Shown: piece by piece, positions 1-7,508 of the stretch
Position numbering within the stretch: position 1 is the first letter of the stretch
How the letters are laid out: every line of letters starts with the position of its first letter
NCBI GenBank assembly: GCA_015060395.1
Contig: SUYP01000006.1
Coordinates: forward strand, 48,479-112,478
Origin: Bacteroidales bacterium
Lineage (GTDB): Bacteria; Bacteroidota; Bacteroidia; Bacteroidales; UBA932
Reading direction: 5' to 3'
DNA: 64,000 nt
The notes under the pieces: model-generated
Databases searched by the model: none
Told to the model about the DNA's origin: nothing
The model's input: the letters and a program-made list of their open reading frames with translations, nothing else
Made by a program: the position numbers and the translations under genes

Positions 1-1
1 G

Positions 2-247
2 CGTGAGAGTGATTTCGATCAGTATTTTGAGGAGGATGATGTCGTCTATGTGCGTTTCAGTACGATGGATGAGGCTTCCTGGAGATATTGGGACGGTTTT
101 GAAGAAATCCAGTCGCTCTCCAGAAATCCTTTTTTCCCCGTTTCGAATGCGATCCGATCAAATGTGACGGGTGGCTTGGGATATTGGGCCGGCTATGGCT
201 CCACATATTACAGGCTGCCGATATCTGCGCCGGGTGAAAAAGAATAA
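2..247 (+). CDS. DUF4249 family protein, C-terminal fragment
   Basis: The gene is cut by the window start; only about 81 C-terminal residues are present, in an open frame from base 2. The end matches the C-terminal pattern of DUF4249, a Bacteroidota outer-membrane-associated lipoprotein family often next to TonB-dependent receptors: a run like NPFFPVSNAIRSN followed by a Gly-rich GGLGYWAGYGS. That assignment comes from recalled family pattern. The biochemical role of the family is unknown. The stop codon lies inside a terminator hairpin shared with the convergent asd gene. Confidence 0.7.
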   Translation, partial: RESDFDQYFEEDDVVYVRFSTMDEASWRYWDGFEEIQSLSRNPFFPVSNAIRSNVTGGLGYWAGYGSTYYRLPISAPGEKE

Positions 248-281
248 GAGCAGACGGGATATGAACCTCTCTGCTCTTATT
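243..281. terminator. Bidirectional hairpin between DUF4249 gene and asd
   Basis: A perfect 12-bp stem (AATAAGAGCAGA pairing with TCTGCTCTTATT) with a 15-nt loop sits between the convergent genes and includes the DUF4249 stop codon. The A/T ends of the stem give a short U-tract in both directions. Confidence 0.7.
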
Positions 282-284
282 GTC

Positions 285-1292
285 TTACTCCCTAGGGAGG
301 AATCCTTTTTCAATAAGTTTTTCCGCAATCTGGACAGCGTTTGTCGCCGCTCCCTTGCGGAGATTGTCAGCTACGCACCAGAAGTTGAGGCCGTACTTGA
401 CTGAAGGGTCCCTGCGGATGCGTCCTACGAAGACATCGTTCTTACCCCAGGCATAGAGAGGCATCGGATAGACGTTGTTTGCCGGATCGTCCTGAAGGGT
501 GACGCCAGGAGTCTCTTCCATAATCCTGCGGACATCCTCAAGAGTGAAGTCTTTTTCGAATTCGAGGTTGATGGATTCTGAATGACCACCCTGGACAGGC
601 ACGCGGACTGTAGTAGGAGATACTCCTATGCTGTCGTCTGCGAAGATCTTGTGGGTCTCGTTGACCATCTTCATCTCCTCCTTGGTATAGCCTGTCTCAA
701 GGAATGAGTCGATATGAGGCAGGATGTTCTGGTCGATCGGATGCGGATAGACTGCAGGATATTCGCCCCACTTTCCGCCTGCACGCTCAGCTGTCATCTG
801 ATCCATAGCCTTATAACCGGTACCTGTAACCGACTGATAAGTTGACACAACTATGCGCTTGATCGTATAGGCCTTGTGAAGAGGCCAGAGCGGAAGGAGC
901 ATCTGGATGGTCGAGCAGTTAGGGTTTGCGATGATCATATCATCCTTCCCGATCACATCTCCGTTGATTTCCGGAACCACAAGCTTCTTTGTCGGATCCA
1001 TACGCCAGTGCGACGAGTTGTCCACAACGCGTGTTCCCACCTCGGCGAACTTAGGTGCGAGCTCCGCAGATGTGCTTCCGCCTGCCGAGAAGAGTGCGAG
1101 GTCAGGACGTGCAGCTATCGCGTCTTCAGCACTTACTACTGTCCACTCCTTTCCCTGGAATGTGATCTTGCGTCCTACAGACTTTGCAGAAGCTACCGGA
1201 AGGAGCTCCGTTACAGGGAAGTTCCTCTCTGCGAGTACTTCCAGCATTCTGGTGCCTACCAGTCCAGTGGCACCCACTACAGCTACTTTCAT
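285..1292 (-). CDS. asd: Aspartate-semialdehyde dehydrogenase
   Basis: The 335-residue protein reduces aspartyl phosphate to aspartate semialdehyde with NADPH, the branch-point step to lysine, threonine and methionine. The N-terminal Rossmann motif is GATGLVGTRM, and the active-site cysteine lies in NPNCSTIQ near residue 128. Length is normal for the bacterial family. It lies downstream of metX-thrA-metY on the same strand but is separated from metY by a GIY-YIG insertion and a duplicated leader. It therefore probably has its own promoter, although no clear TAnnTTTG box was found just upstream. Confidence 0.96.
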   Translation of the reverse strand: MKVAVVGATGLVGTRMLEVLAERNFPVTELLPVASAKSVGRKITFQGKEWTVVSAEDAIAARPDLALFSAGGSTSAELAPKFAEVGTRVVDNSSHWRMDPTKKLVVPEINGDVIGKDDMIIANPNCSTIQMLLPLWPLHKAYTIKRIVVSTYQSVTGTGYKAMDQMTAERAGGKWGEYPAVYPHPIDQNILPHIDSFLETGYTKEEMKMVNETHKIFADDSIGVSPTTVRVPVQGGHSESINLEFEKDFTLEDVRRIMEETPGVTLQDDPANNVYPMPLYAWGKNDVFVGRIRRDPSVKYGLNFWCVADNLRKGAATNAVQIAEKLIEKGFLPRE

Positions 1293-1294
1293 AT

Positions 1295-1495
1295 TTTCTT
1301 ACCTTATAACTTTATTTAATATCTCTTAACTTATCACTATTTCGGAGGATGTGCATAAATATGAAAATATTTCTACGTTACCCTCCTCCTAAATCCTCCT
1401 CCTCGGGAGGAGGACTTACTATCGCTTCGCTCGAAGTTTTCTTACCTTATAACTTTAATTAATATTTCTAAACATATCACTTTTTCGGAGGTGTA
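1295..1495. repeat. Duplicated asd leader segment
   Basis: Bases 1295-1353 and 1437-1495 are near-identical direct copies of about 59 bp. Each starts with TTTTCTTACCTTATAACTTT and ends with a TTTCGGAGG-like run. The first copy abuts the asd start codon. Between them is a GC-rich CCTCCTCCT/AGGAGGAGG-type inverted repeat. The second copy ends next to the repeats that flank the GIY-YIG gene, so the duplication may have arisen with that insertion. Confidence 0.7.
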
Positions 1496-1500
1496 CCTCT

Positions 1501-1540
1501 TGTCATTTCGACCGAGCGTAGCGAGTGGAGAAATCTATAT
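1501..1540 (+). repeat. Dispersed GIY-YIG-associated repeat, left arm
   Basis: The sequence TGTCATTTCGACCGAGCG followed by TAGCGAGTGGAGAAATCTAT is a member of a widespread dispersed repeat. Its translations appear as CHFERSREI-type peptides in many annotations. An inverted copy lies at 1838-1867 on the other side of the GIY-YIG gene. Confidence 0.75.
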
Positions 1541-1828
1541 GGTGATATTCTTACCTAAATCCATTAAATCTGGATTCAATGTTTTAATAAGCCATTCTTT
1601 TTTCTCCCGCCTCCATTTCTTCAGCTTCTTTTCTCGTTCAATAGCCTGATTGATATCAGAATATTCTTCGTAATATACTAGTTTGCAACAATTGTATTTC
1701 TGTGAAAATCCAGGAATCGATCCACTTTTGTGTTCTGTAACCCTTCGTTCTATGTCATTTGTCACACCAATATATAATGTTGAGTTGTTTGGACTTGACA
1801 TTATATATGTGTAGTATGTGTTGTACAT
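1535..1828 (-). CDS. GIY-YIG nuclease superfamily protein (UvrC/URI-like)
   Basis: This small protein of about 97 residues has the single GIY-YIG nuclease core: YTYIM at the start, then LYIGVTNDIERRVTEHKSG, and a Lys-rich REKKLKKWRREKKEWLI end. The ORF track extends the frame to 1912, but those 28 extra residues (including CHFERSREI) translate the flanking repeat, so I start at the ATG at 1828. Such stand-alone GIY-YIG genes are common next to this repeat family in Bacteroidota. A role in repeat mobility is inference only. It interrupts the otherwise same-strand metY-asd region. Confidence 0.85.
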   Translation of the reverse strand: MYNTYYTYIMSSPNNSTLYIGVTNDIERRVTEHKSGSIPGFSQKYNCCKLVYYEEYSDINQAIEREKKLKKWRREKKEWLIKTLNPDLMDLGKNITI

Positions 1829-1837
1829 ATTTCTTTT

Positions 1838-1912
1838 ATAGATTTCTCGACTTCGCTCGAAATGACAATGTAATTCGCTCGAAATGACAATGTAATTTGC
1901 TGGAAATGACAA
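1838..1912 (-). repeat. Dispersed repeat, right arm, with 22-bp tandem copies
   Basis: Bases 1838-1867 are the inverted counterpart of the 1501-1540 repeat. Its outer end continues as tandem 22-bp copies (CGCTCGAAATGACAATGTAA plus TT) at 1854-1875 and 1876-1897, and a diverged partial third copy up to about 1912. Confidence 0.75.
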
Positions 1913-1925
1913 TCAATATCAGTTG

Positions 1926-3200
1926 CTACAATGCTGCGGTAAGGTCGGCGATGAGGTCATCGACATTTTCTATGCCGACGCTGAGACGAAGCATATTAGG
2001 ATAAACACCGGCGGCTACCTGCTCTTCAGGACTGAGCTGGGAGTGGGTTGTGGATGCCGGATGTACGATGAGTGATTTGGCATCTCCAACACTTCCTACG
2101 TGCAGGATGAGCTCCAGACGGGTAACCAGTGCGGCAGCTGCGTCGAAACCTCCCTTCACACGAAATGTGAGCACTCCACCGAATCCGTGACGCAGATACT
2201 TGCATCCGAGTTCGTGGTACTGATTGCTCTTGAGGCCAGGGTAGTTAACGCTCTCGACAGCCGGATGCTTCTCAAGGAATTCTGCTACTGCAAGTGCATT
2301 GTCGCAGCAACGTTCTGCCCTCAATGAAAGAGTCTCCAGACCTTGAAGCATCAGGAATGAATTGAAAGGTGAAGCGGCCGGACCGATGTTGCGGAGACCG
2401 TCCACGCGTACACGTCCGGCAAATGCTGCATCACCGAACACTTCCTTGTAAACCAGACCGTGATAACTCTCGGATGGGGCAGCCAGAAGCGGGTATTTCT
2501 CAGGTGTCCAGTCGAAGTTGCCTCCGTCAACAACCACTCCGCCGAGGGCTGTTCCGTGTCCGCAGATCCATTTGGTTGCAGAATGGATGGATACATTGGC
2601 ACCCCATTCGAACGGACGGAAAAGATATCCTCCCATACCGAAAGTGTTGTCAACCATCACGCAGATGCCCTTCCTGCGTGCCATCTCCACGATAGGCTCA
2701 TAGTCAGGGATATTGAATGCCGGATTGCCGATGTTCTCGAGGAAGATTGCCTTTGTACGTCCGTCAACAAGTGGCTCAAGGTCTGCGGCGCTGTCGCTCT
2801 TTGCAAAGCGTACCTCGATACCCATATCACGGAGGGTGATGGCGAACATCGTGAATGTACCTCCATAAAGGAAAGGCTGGGCCACGATGTTGTCGCCAGG
2901 ACCACAGATGTTGGTGATGGAGAGGAATACCGCTGACTGGCCTGAGGCTGTCGAAACGGCGGCCACACCTCCTTCGAGGGCTGCCATACGCTTTTCAAAC
3001 ACCTCGTTGGTGGTGTTGGTGATACGTGTATATATGTTGCCCGGACGCTTGAGCTCGAAAAGCTCCGCTCCGTACTGCATATCGTCGAAAGTATATGCGG
3101 TGCTCTGATATATCGGCACTGCTGTACCCTTCGATACCGGGTCTATCTCCTGTCCGGCCCTTACCTGAAGGGTCTCGAACCTGTAATTCTTCTTTTCCAT
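1926..3200 (-). CDS. metY: O-acetylhomoserine sulfhydrylase (aminocarboxypropyltransferase)
   Basis: This PLP enzyme of the Cys/Met metabolism family makes homocysteine from O-acetylhomoserine and sulfide. It starts with the typical FETLQVRAGQEIDPVSKGTA segment. The PLP lysine is in SIHSATKWICGHG, and the end is VHPASTTHSQLSPEEQ plus RLSVGIENVDDL. The track start at 3245 would translate a hairpin; the ATG at 3200 (424 residues) fits the family. It is third in the minus-strand order metX-thrA-metY, 129 bp after thrA. Two hairpins in that gap could modulate its expression. Confidence 0.93.
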   Translation of the reverse strand: MEKKNYRFETLQVRAGQEIDPVSKGTAVPIYQSTAYTFDDMQYGAELFELKRPGNIYTRITNTTNEVFEKRMAALEGGVAAVSTASGQSAVFLSITNICGPGDNIVAQPFLYGGTFTMFAITLRDMGIEVRFAKSDSAADLEPLVDGRTKAIFLENIGNPAFNIPDYEPIVEMARRKGICVMVDNTFGMGGYLFRPFEWGANVSIHSATKWICGHGTALGGVVVDGGNFDWTPEKYPLLAAPSESYHGLVYKEVFGDAAFAGRVRVDGLRNIGPAASPFNSFLMLQGLETLSLRAERCCDNALAVAEFLEKHPAVESVNYPGLKSNQYHELGCKYLRHGFGGVLTFRVKGGFDAAAALVTRLELILHVGSVGDAKSLIVHPASTTHSQLSPEEQVAAGVYPNMLRLSVGIENVDDLIADLTAAL

Positions 3201-3213
3201 AATTTTGTTTTTT

Positions 3214-3251
3214 GTTCCAGTGAACTTTGATGTATTGAACTTCACTGGAAC
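3214..3251. repeat. 38-nt hairpin upstream of metY, copy 1
   Basis: GTTCCAGTGAA and TTCACTGGAAC form a perfect 11-bp stem with a 16-nt loop just upstream of the metY start. It has no U-tract on the transcribed strand. A related hairpin with the same arm and loop lengths lies 73 bp away. Confidence 0.75.
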
Positions 3252-3286
3252 TATGGTAAAACAGTTGTTTCAGTTATTTTTCGGAT

Positions 3287-3324
3287 GTTCTGGTGAACTG
3301 TTCGGAACGAATCTTCACTAGAAC
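3287..3324. repeat. 38-nt hairpin downstream of thrA, copy 2
   Basis: GTTCTGGTGAA and TTCACTAGAAC form an 11-bp stem (one mismatch) with a 16-nt loop, five bases after the thrA stop. It shares the GTTC..GTGAA arm with the 3214-3251 hairpin. Together they occupy most of the thrA-metY gap. Confidence 0.7.
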
Positions 3325-3329
3325 TGTTT

Positions 3330-5792
3330 TTAAACGATGATGTCATTGAGGACTCCAGATGCAGTCTGGTATGCGCCAGCACCTGCTCCCTGTACAACCA
3401 GTGGAGACGGGTAGAAGTCGGTCTGGATGATGGCGCAGTTGTCAGTTCCGTTGAGGCTGAACAGCGGATGTTCGTCAGAAACAGCTTCGAGACCGGTCTT
3501 TGCGCGATATCCGAGAGGGGAACTGTCGTCCTTGATCAATGATGCCACAAAACGCTGTCTCAGACCCTTGGATGCCGCCTCGTTGTAGCGTGCGGCGAAC
3601 ATTTCCTCGTTTTCTGCGAGCTTCGCGTAGAATGCATCGACATCTCCTTCGAAGAATTCTTCTCCAAGAATAGGGGATATCTGCACATCCTTCTCGTCGA
3701 GTGGAACGCCAGCCTCACGTGAAAGGATGAGGAGTTTTCTGAGAACGTCCCGTCCGCTGAGGTCAAGCCTTGGATCCGGCTCGGTATAACCGGCATCCTG
3801 CGCTCTCCTTACCACTTCGGCGAATGTACCTCCCTCACCTCCGGCGTAGTTGCTGAAGATATAGTTCAATGTTCCGCTGAGTACTGCCTCGATGCGTACG
3901 ATCTCGTCTCCGCTGTGGACACTTCTTGAGATTGATTCAAGTATAGGAAGTGCGGCTCCTACTGTTGTCTCATAACGGAGCGTTGCTCCAATCTCGATTG
4001 CCGCTTCCTTCAATGCCGCATACTGGACGTATGGCAGGGAGAATGTTATCTTGTTGCAGGCTACTACAGAATATCCTCTCTTGAAGAGGTTCATATATTT
4101 GAAAGCGATGTCGGCAGAGGCCGTGCAGTCAACAAATACGGAATTCTCAAGTGAGAGTGATGCGAGCTGGGTGAAGTATGCCTCATCTGCAGCGCTCTCG
4201 CCATTGTCGAGCTGAGCCTTTATGTCGTTGAGGTCCAGGCCGTTCTTGTTGATGATGAAGCGGCGGCTGTTGGACAGTCCGCAGATGCGGAGCCTTCTAC
4301 CTGTTCTTGCCGCAATCTTCTCGCGGTTCTTCGCTATGATATCTACAAGAGCCCTTCCCACTGTGCCGAATCCGGCGATAAAGAGGTTGATGTCCTTTCC
4401 GCTCCTGCGGTCGAAGAATTCATTGTGGATGGTGCGGATTGCAGCTTCAGCGTCGTCAGAAGAAATGATCACGGAGATGTTTCTTTCCGAAGACCCCTGT
4501 GCCGTAGCCCTGACAGGGATGCTGTTGCGTCCGAGAGCAGCAAGCATACGTCCAGTCGCTCCTGTCTGGTTGAGAACGTCGTCTCCTACAAGACACACGA
4601 TCGAATATCCCTTCTCTACCTTCAGCGGATTGAGTTTTCCGAGGGATATCTCGTATGCGAAACATCTGTCAGCTGCTTCACGGGCCTTCTCTGCATCCTT
4701 TTCAGAAACCGCGATGCACATAGTGTGCACGGATGAAGCCTGAGTGATGAGGATGATGTTGATGTCGTTCTGGCTCAGGGTCTCGAAAAGACGGCTCGAG
4801 AAACCAGGAATGCCGACCATACCGCTGCCCTCAAGGCTGAGAAGAGCGATGTTGTCGGAGTTCGATATTCCTATGACGGAGTCCTTGCTGCGAGGCGGAT
4901 GCTTTTCTATGAGCGTGCCGTGTGACTCAGGGTCGAATGTGTTCTTGACATAGATAGGAATGCCTTCGGCCACAACCGGCTGGATTGTAGGAGGATAGAT
5001 TACCTTTGCTCCGAAATGGGAGAGCTCCTGGGCGGCCTTGTATGAGATGTTGCTGATGGTGCGTGCTGTTGGCACGACCTTCGGATTCGAGGTCATCATA
5101 CCCGGAACATCTGTCCAGATCTCGAGCACGCGTGCCTTGCAGCCCACTGCGTAAAGAGAGGCAGTGTAGTCTGAGCCGCCGCGTCCGAGTGTCGTGGTGC
5201 GTCCCTGCTTGTCCGATGCGATGAAACCCGGAAGAACGAAGAGCTGGGTGATGCGGTTGCTTTCCACCATTTCGTTCACTCTGTAGTATGTCTTCTGTAC
5301 GTCCACGACATTCTTGTCACCCTTGGCTACGGTGCGGATGATCTGACGTGAATCGATCCACTTGGTGGAGATGCCGATGGATGCCAGCTTTGTAGCAAGT
5401 ATCTTCGTTGACCAGAGTTCACCGAATGACTGGATGGCATCCAGGCTTGCCGGTGAAAGTTCGCCGAGAAGAAATACTCCCTGTGTGATGCTTCTGAGAG
5501 AGTCGAAGAGAGAATCACACACTGCGAGTGACTCGTTCTGCTTCTCTCTCGGGAGCAGTTCGTTGATGATGTCGTGATGTCTTTGCTGGAGATTGTCTAT
5601 GAGAGTCTTGTAGCTTTCATCTCTTTCCGAGGCAAGCGTACCGATCTTGATGAGAGTGTCGGTGCATCCGCTTATGGCAGAGACAACCAGTATGGTCCTG
5701 TCGCGGTCCACCGCCTTGATGACGATATCGACCACCTTCGACATATTCTGTGCATCGGCTACCGATGAGCCTCCGAATTTAAGTACCTGCAT
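3330..5792 (-). CDS. thrA: Bifunctional aspartokinase / homoserine dehydrogenase
   Basis: The 820-residue fusion catalyses the first and third steps from aspartate to homoserine. The N-terminal aspartokinase has VLKFGGSSVADA and the LGRGGSDYTA motif. Two ACT-like regulatory segments follow at roughly residues 315-455, including GMVGIPGFSSRLF. The homoserine dehydrogenase part starts near residue 465 with the Rossmann motif AGFGTVGRAL and ends with VVQGAGAGAYQTA. Length matches E. coli ThrA. It starts 5 bp after the metX stop, so the two are almost certainly co-transcribed. Threonine or lysine feedback cannot be told by eye. Confidence 0.96.
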   Translation of the reverse strand: MQVLKFGGSSVADAQNMSKVVDIVIKAVDRDRTILVVSAISGCTDTLIKIGTLASERDESYKTLIDNLQQRHHDIINELLPREKQNESLAVCDSLFDSLRSITQGVFLLGELSPASLDAIQSFGELWSTKILATKLASIGISTKWIDSRQIIRTVAKGDKNVVDVQKTYYRVNEMVESNRITQLFVLPGFIASDKQGRTTTLGRGGSDYTASLYAVGCKARVLEIWTDVPGMMTSNPKVVPTARTISNISYKAAQELSHFGAKVIYPPTIQPVVAEGIPIYVKNTFDPESHGTLIEKHPPRSKDSVIGISNSDNIALLSLEGSGMVGIPGFSSRLFETLSQNDINIILITQASSVHTMCIAVSEKDAEKAREAADRCFAYEISLGKLNPLKVEKGYSIVCLVGDDVLNQTGATGRMLAALGRNSIPVRATAQGSSERNISVIISSDDAEAAIRTIHNEFFDRRSGKDINLFIAGFGTVGRALVDIIAKNREKIAARTGRRLRICGLSNSRRFIINKNGLDLNDIKAQLDNGESAADEAYFTQLASLSLENSVFVDCTASADIAFKYMNLFKRGYSVVACNKITFSLPYVQYAALKEAAIEIGATLRYETTVGAALPILESISRSVHSGDEIVRIEAVLSGTLNYIFSNYAGGEGGTFAEVVRRAQDAGYTEPDPRLDLSGRDVLRKLLILSREAGVPLDEKDVQISPILGEEFFEGDVDAFYAKLAENEEMFAARYNEAASKGLRQRFVASLIKDDSSPLGYRAKTGLEAVSDEHPLFSLNGTDNCAIIQTDFYPSPLVVQGAGAGAYQTASGVLNDIIV

Positions 5793-5797
5793 ATTTT

Positions 5798-6820
5798 TTA
5801 CGGCAATAAAGGTTCGATTATTTTGGTAAGCTGGTCATTTTCAAGGAGAAAACCGTCGTGACCGAACTTTGATGTGATTTCGTGATATACCGCTCCCGGG
5901 ATGGAAGCCGCTATGAATTTCTGTTCTTCTACAGGGAAAAGACGGTCGCTGTCGATGCCTATGACAGTGCATTCTGTCCTTATGCTGCCGAGTGCCTTTT
6001 CCACTCCTCCGCGTCCTCTGCCGACATTGTTGCTGTCCACCGAAGCGCAGAGATAGTAATATGAATAAGCGTCAAACCTGTCGGAGAGCTTCTTTCCCTG
6101 ATATCTCTGGTATGACCCCGCGCGATCTGCAAAAAGGCAGTCTTCATCCTTTTCCCACTGGGTCGCATTGTATCCCTCATAGCTTCTGTATGATATCAAA
6201 GCAATGCTTCGTGCGCATCTCAGACCGGCCTCTCCACCCCTGAGTGAAGCGCATTCGCGGAAAGTAGGGTCAGCTTCCAAAGCCATCCTCATAGATTCGT
6301 TATATGCTGTAAGCCAAGGTGTCACCCTCGCTCCGCAAGCTATATATACCGCTCTCTTGATGACTTCCGGCTGCATAATGGACCATTCGACAGACTGGAA
6401 TCCTCCGATAGAGCCTCCGACCATAAAGTCGATGTGCCTGATGCCGAGATGCTGACGGACAAGGTCGTTTGCGCGGACGATGTCCCTGACGGTGATCAGA
6501 GGGAAATCGAAGTAATATGGCGAACCGGTCTGTGGATTGATCGAAGACGGACCCGAAGAACCGTAGGCCGAACCGAGCATATTGACGCATACGATGAAAT
6601 ACTTTTCCGTATCGAAAAGCTTTCCCGGACCTGTCAGCTCCGGCCACCAGTCCTCGGCGTCGGAGTTGGCTGTCAGTGCGTGGCATATCCATATCACCTT
6701 CCTCTGGTCGTCCTTCTGCCATTCGCGTTCAGAACAATGATAAACCACCTTCAGACCGCATATACTCCCTCCTGCCTCGAACTCGAAAATATCGTTATGT
6801 ATATATTCCTTTTTAATCAT
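5798..6820 (-). CDS. metX: Homoserine O-acetyltransferase family (MetX)
   Basis: This 340-residue alpha/beta-hydrolase-fold acyltransferase activates homoserine for sulfhydrylation. The nucleophile elbow is GGSIGGFQSVEW, preceded by the oxyanion-side segment ICHALTANSDAEDWW. The C-terminal SKFGHDGFLLE supplies the catalytic His. It is the first gene of metX-thrA-metY, which together take aspartyl intermediates to homocysteine. Some MetX-like enzymes use succinyl-CoA, and the acyl donor is not settled here. metY downstream makes acetyl more likely. A TATCTTTG -7 box lies about 36 bp upstream. Confidence 0.92.
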   Translation of the reverse strand: MIKKEYIHNDIFEFEAGGSICGLKVVYHCSEREWQKDDQRKVIWICHALTANSDAEDWWPELTGPGKLFDTEKYFIVCVNMLGSAYGSSGPSSINPQTGSPYYFDFPLITVRDIVRANDLVRQHLGIRHIDFMVGGSIGGFQSVEWSIMQPEVIKRAVYIACGARVTPWLTAYNESMRMALEADPTFRECASLRGGEAGLRCARSIALISYRSYEGYNATQWEKDEDCLFADRAGSYQRYQGKKLSDRFDAYSYYYLCASVDSNNVGRGRGGVEKALGSIRTECTVIGIDSDRLFPVEEQKFIAASIPGAVYHEITSKFGHDGFLLENDQLTKIIEPLLP

Positions 6821-6856
6821 ATAATCAATCGGTTAGGGGATTACCGAAAAAACGTG

Positions 6857-6864
6857 CAAAGATA
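6857..6864 (-). promoter_or_regulatory. Putative metX -7 box (TATCTTTG)
   Basis: On the minus strand TATCTTTG matches the Bacteroidota -7 consensus TAnnTTTG upstream of metX. No TTTG was seen at the ideal -33 distance. Confidence 0.55.
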
Positions 6865-6901
6865 ATGTTTTTCTTCCTTTATCGGGCTGCAAAGATGGTA
6901 T

Positions 6902-6921
6902 ATTGCATTTATATATGCAAT
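6902..6921. promoter_or_regulatory. ATTGCAT...ATGCAAT palindrome in metX-lrp intergenic region
   Basis: ATTGCAT and ATGCAAT form a perfect 7-bp inverted repeat spaced by 6 AT bases, between the divergent metX and lrp promoters. It is a candidate regulator site, possibly for the adjacent Lrp protein. Confidence 0.4.
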
Positions 6922-6948
6922 CTTTCTGAATTATTCGGGAAAATATTC

Positions 6949-6956
6949 TATTTTTG
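6949..6956 (+). promoter_or_regulatory. Putative lrp -7 box (TATTTTTG)
   Basis: TATTTTTG matches TAnnTTTG. It would place the transcript start around 6962, so the Lrp-like site at 6976-6990 falls in the 5' leader. Confidence 0.5.
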
Positions 6957-6975
6957 CTTAAAATTATTATAAATA

Positions 6976-6990
6976 CAGAATAATATTCTG
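6976..6990. promoter_or_regulatory. Near-consensus Lrp operator
   Basis: CAGAATAATATTCTG matches 14 of 15 positions of the E. coli Lrp consensus YAGHAWATTWTDCTR and is itself an inverted repeat (CAGAAT, AAT, ATTCTG). It lies 4 bp upstream of the annotated lrp start and downstream of its -7 box, a position suited to autorepression. Confidence 0.65.
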
Positions 6991-6994
6991 TGTA

Positions 6995-7474
6995 ATGCCC
7001 GGTTTTATGGAAATATTAGACAAGATAGATATTCTGATCCTGCGTGAACTGCAGAAGGATGCCAAGCTGACCACCAAGGAACTTGCGGCGAAGGTGAATC
7101 TCTCTCCGTCGCCTGTATTTGAAAGGCAGAAACGCCTTGAAAGGGAAGGATATATAAAGAAATATGTGGCTGTCGTGGACCCTATAAAGACAGGCAACGG
7201 GATAATGGTCCTGTGCAATGTGCGCCTCAAGCATCACAGCAAGGAATTCAGCAGACAGTTCACATCGGTGATAGCGGATATCGACGAAGTGGTGGAATGC
7301 TTCAATACTTCCGGTGATTATGACTATCAGCTGAAGATTTATGCACGGAATATGCAGGCTTACCAGGAGTTTGTTCTCGGGACACTGGGAGATATGGACT
7401 GCATAGGCTCTCTGCACAGCATATTTGTTATCGGAGAGGTTAAAAATACATTGTCTGTGCCCTTGAAGGCATAA
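6995..7474 (+). CDS. Lrp/AsnC family transcriptional regulator
   Basis: The 159-residue protein has an N-terminal winged-helix DNA-binding region beginning LDKIDILILRELQKDAKLTTKELA. Its recognition segment is LSPSPVFERQKRLEREGYIKKYVAVVD. A C-terminal RAM/ligand domain follows, with the typical ECFNTSGDYDYQLKI. The start could also be the ATG at 7007. It is transcribed divergently from metX-thrA-metY across a shared 174-bp region, so control of methionine synthesis and of itself is a reasonable inference. It differs from the second Lrp-family gene at 28.6 kb. Confidence 0.93.
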   Translation: MPGFMEILDKIDILILRELQKDAKLTTKELAAKVNLSPSPVFERQKRLEREGYIKKYVAVVDPIKTGNGIMVLCNVRLKHHSKEFSRQFTSVIADIDEVVECFNTSGDYDYQLKIYARNMQAYQEFVLGTLGDMDCIGSLHSIFVIGEVKNTLSVPLKA

Positions 7475-7494
7475 AAGGTGTCCGTTTTAATTCG

Positions 7495-7502
7495 TAACTT
7501 TG
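7495..7502 (+). promoter_or_regulatory. -7 box (TAACTTTG) just before the SLC13 start codon
   Basis: TAACTTTG ends only 6 bp before the ATG at 7509. Transcription would start at or next to the start codon, giving a leaderless or nearly leaderless mRNA. Confidence 0.5.
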
Positions 7503-7508
7503 CACGAT

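Noticed and set aside
1829-1912. N-terminal extension of the GIY-YIG protein in the ORF track
   Set aside because: The extra residues translate the dispersed repeat (CHFERSREI), a known annotation artefact; the ATG at 1828 fits the domain.
6821-6994. SAM riboswitch upstream of metX
   Set aside because: I looked for conserved SAM-I or SAM-II helices in the short leader and saw none; the palindromes fit DNA operators better.
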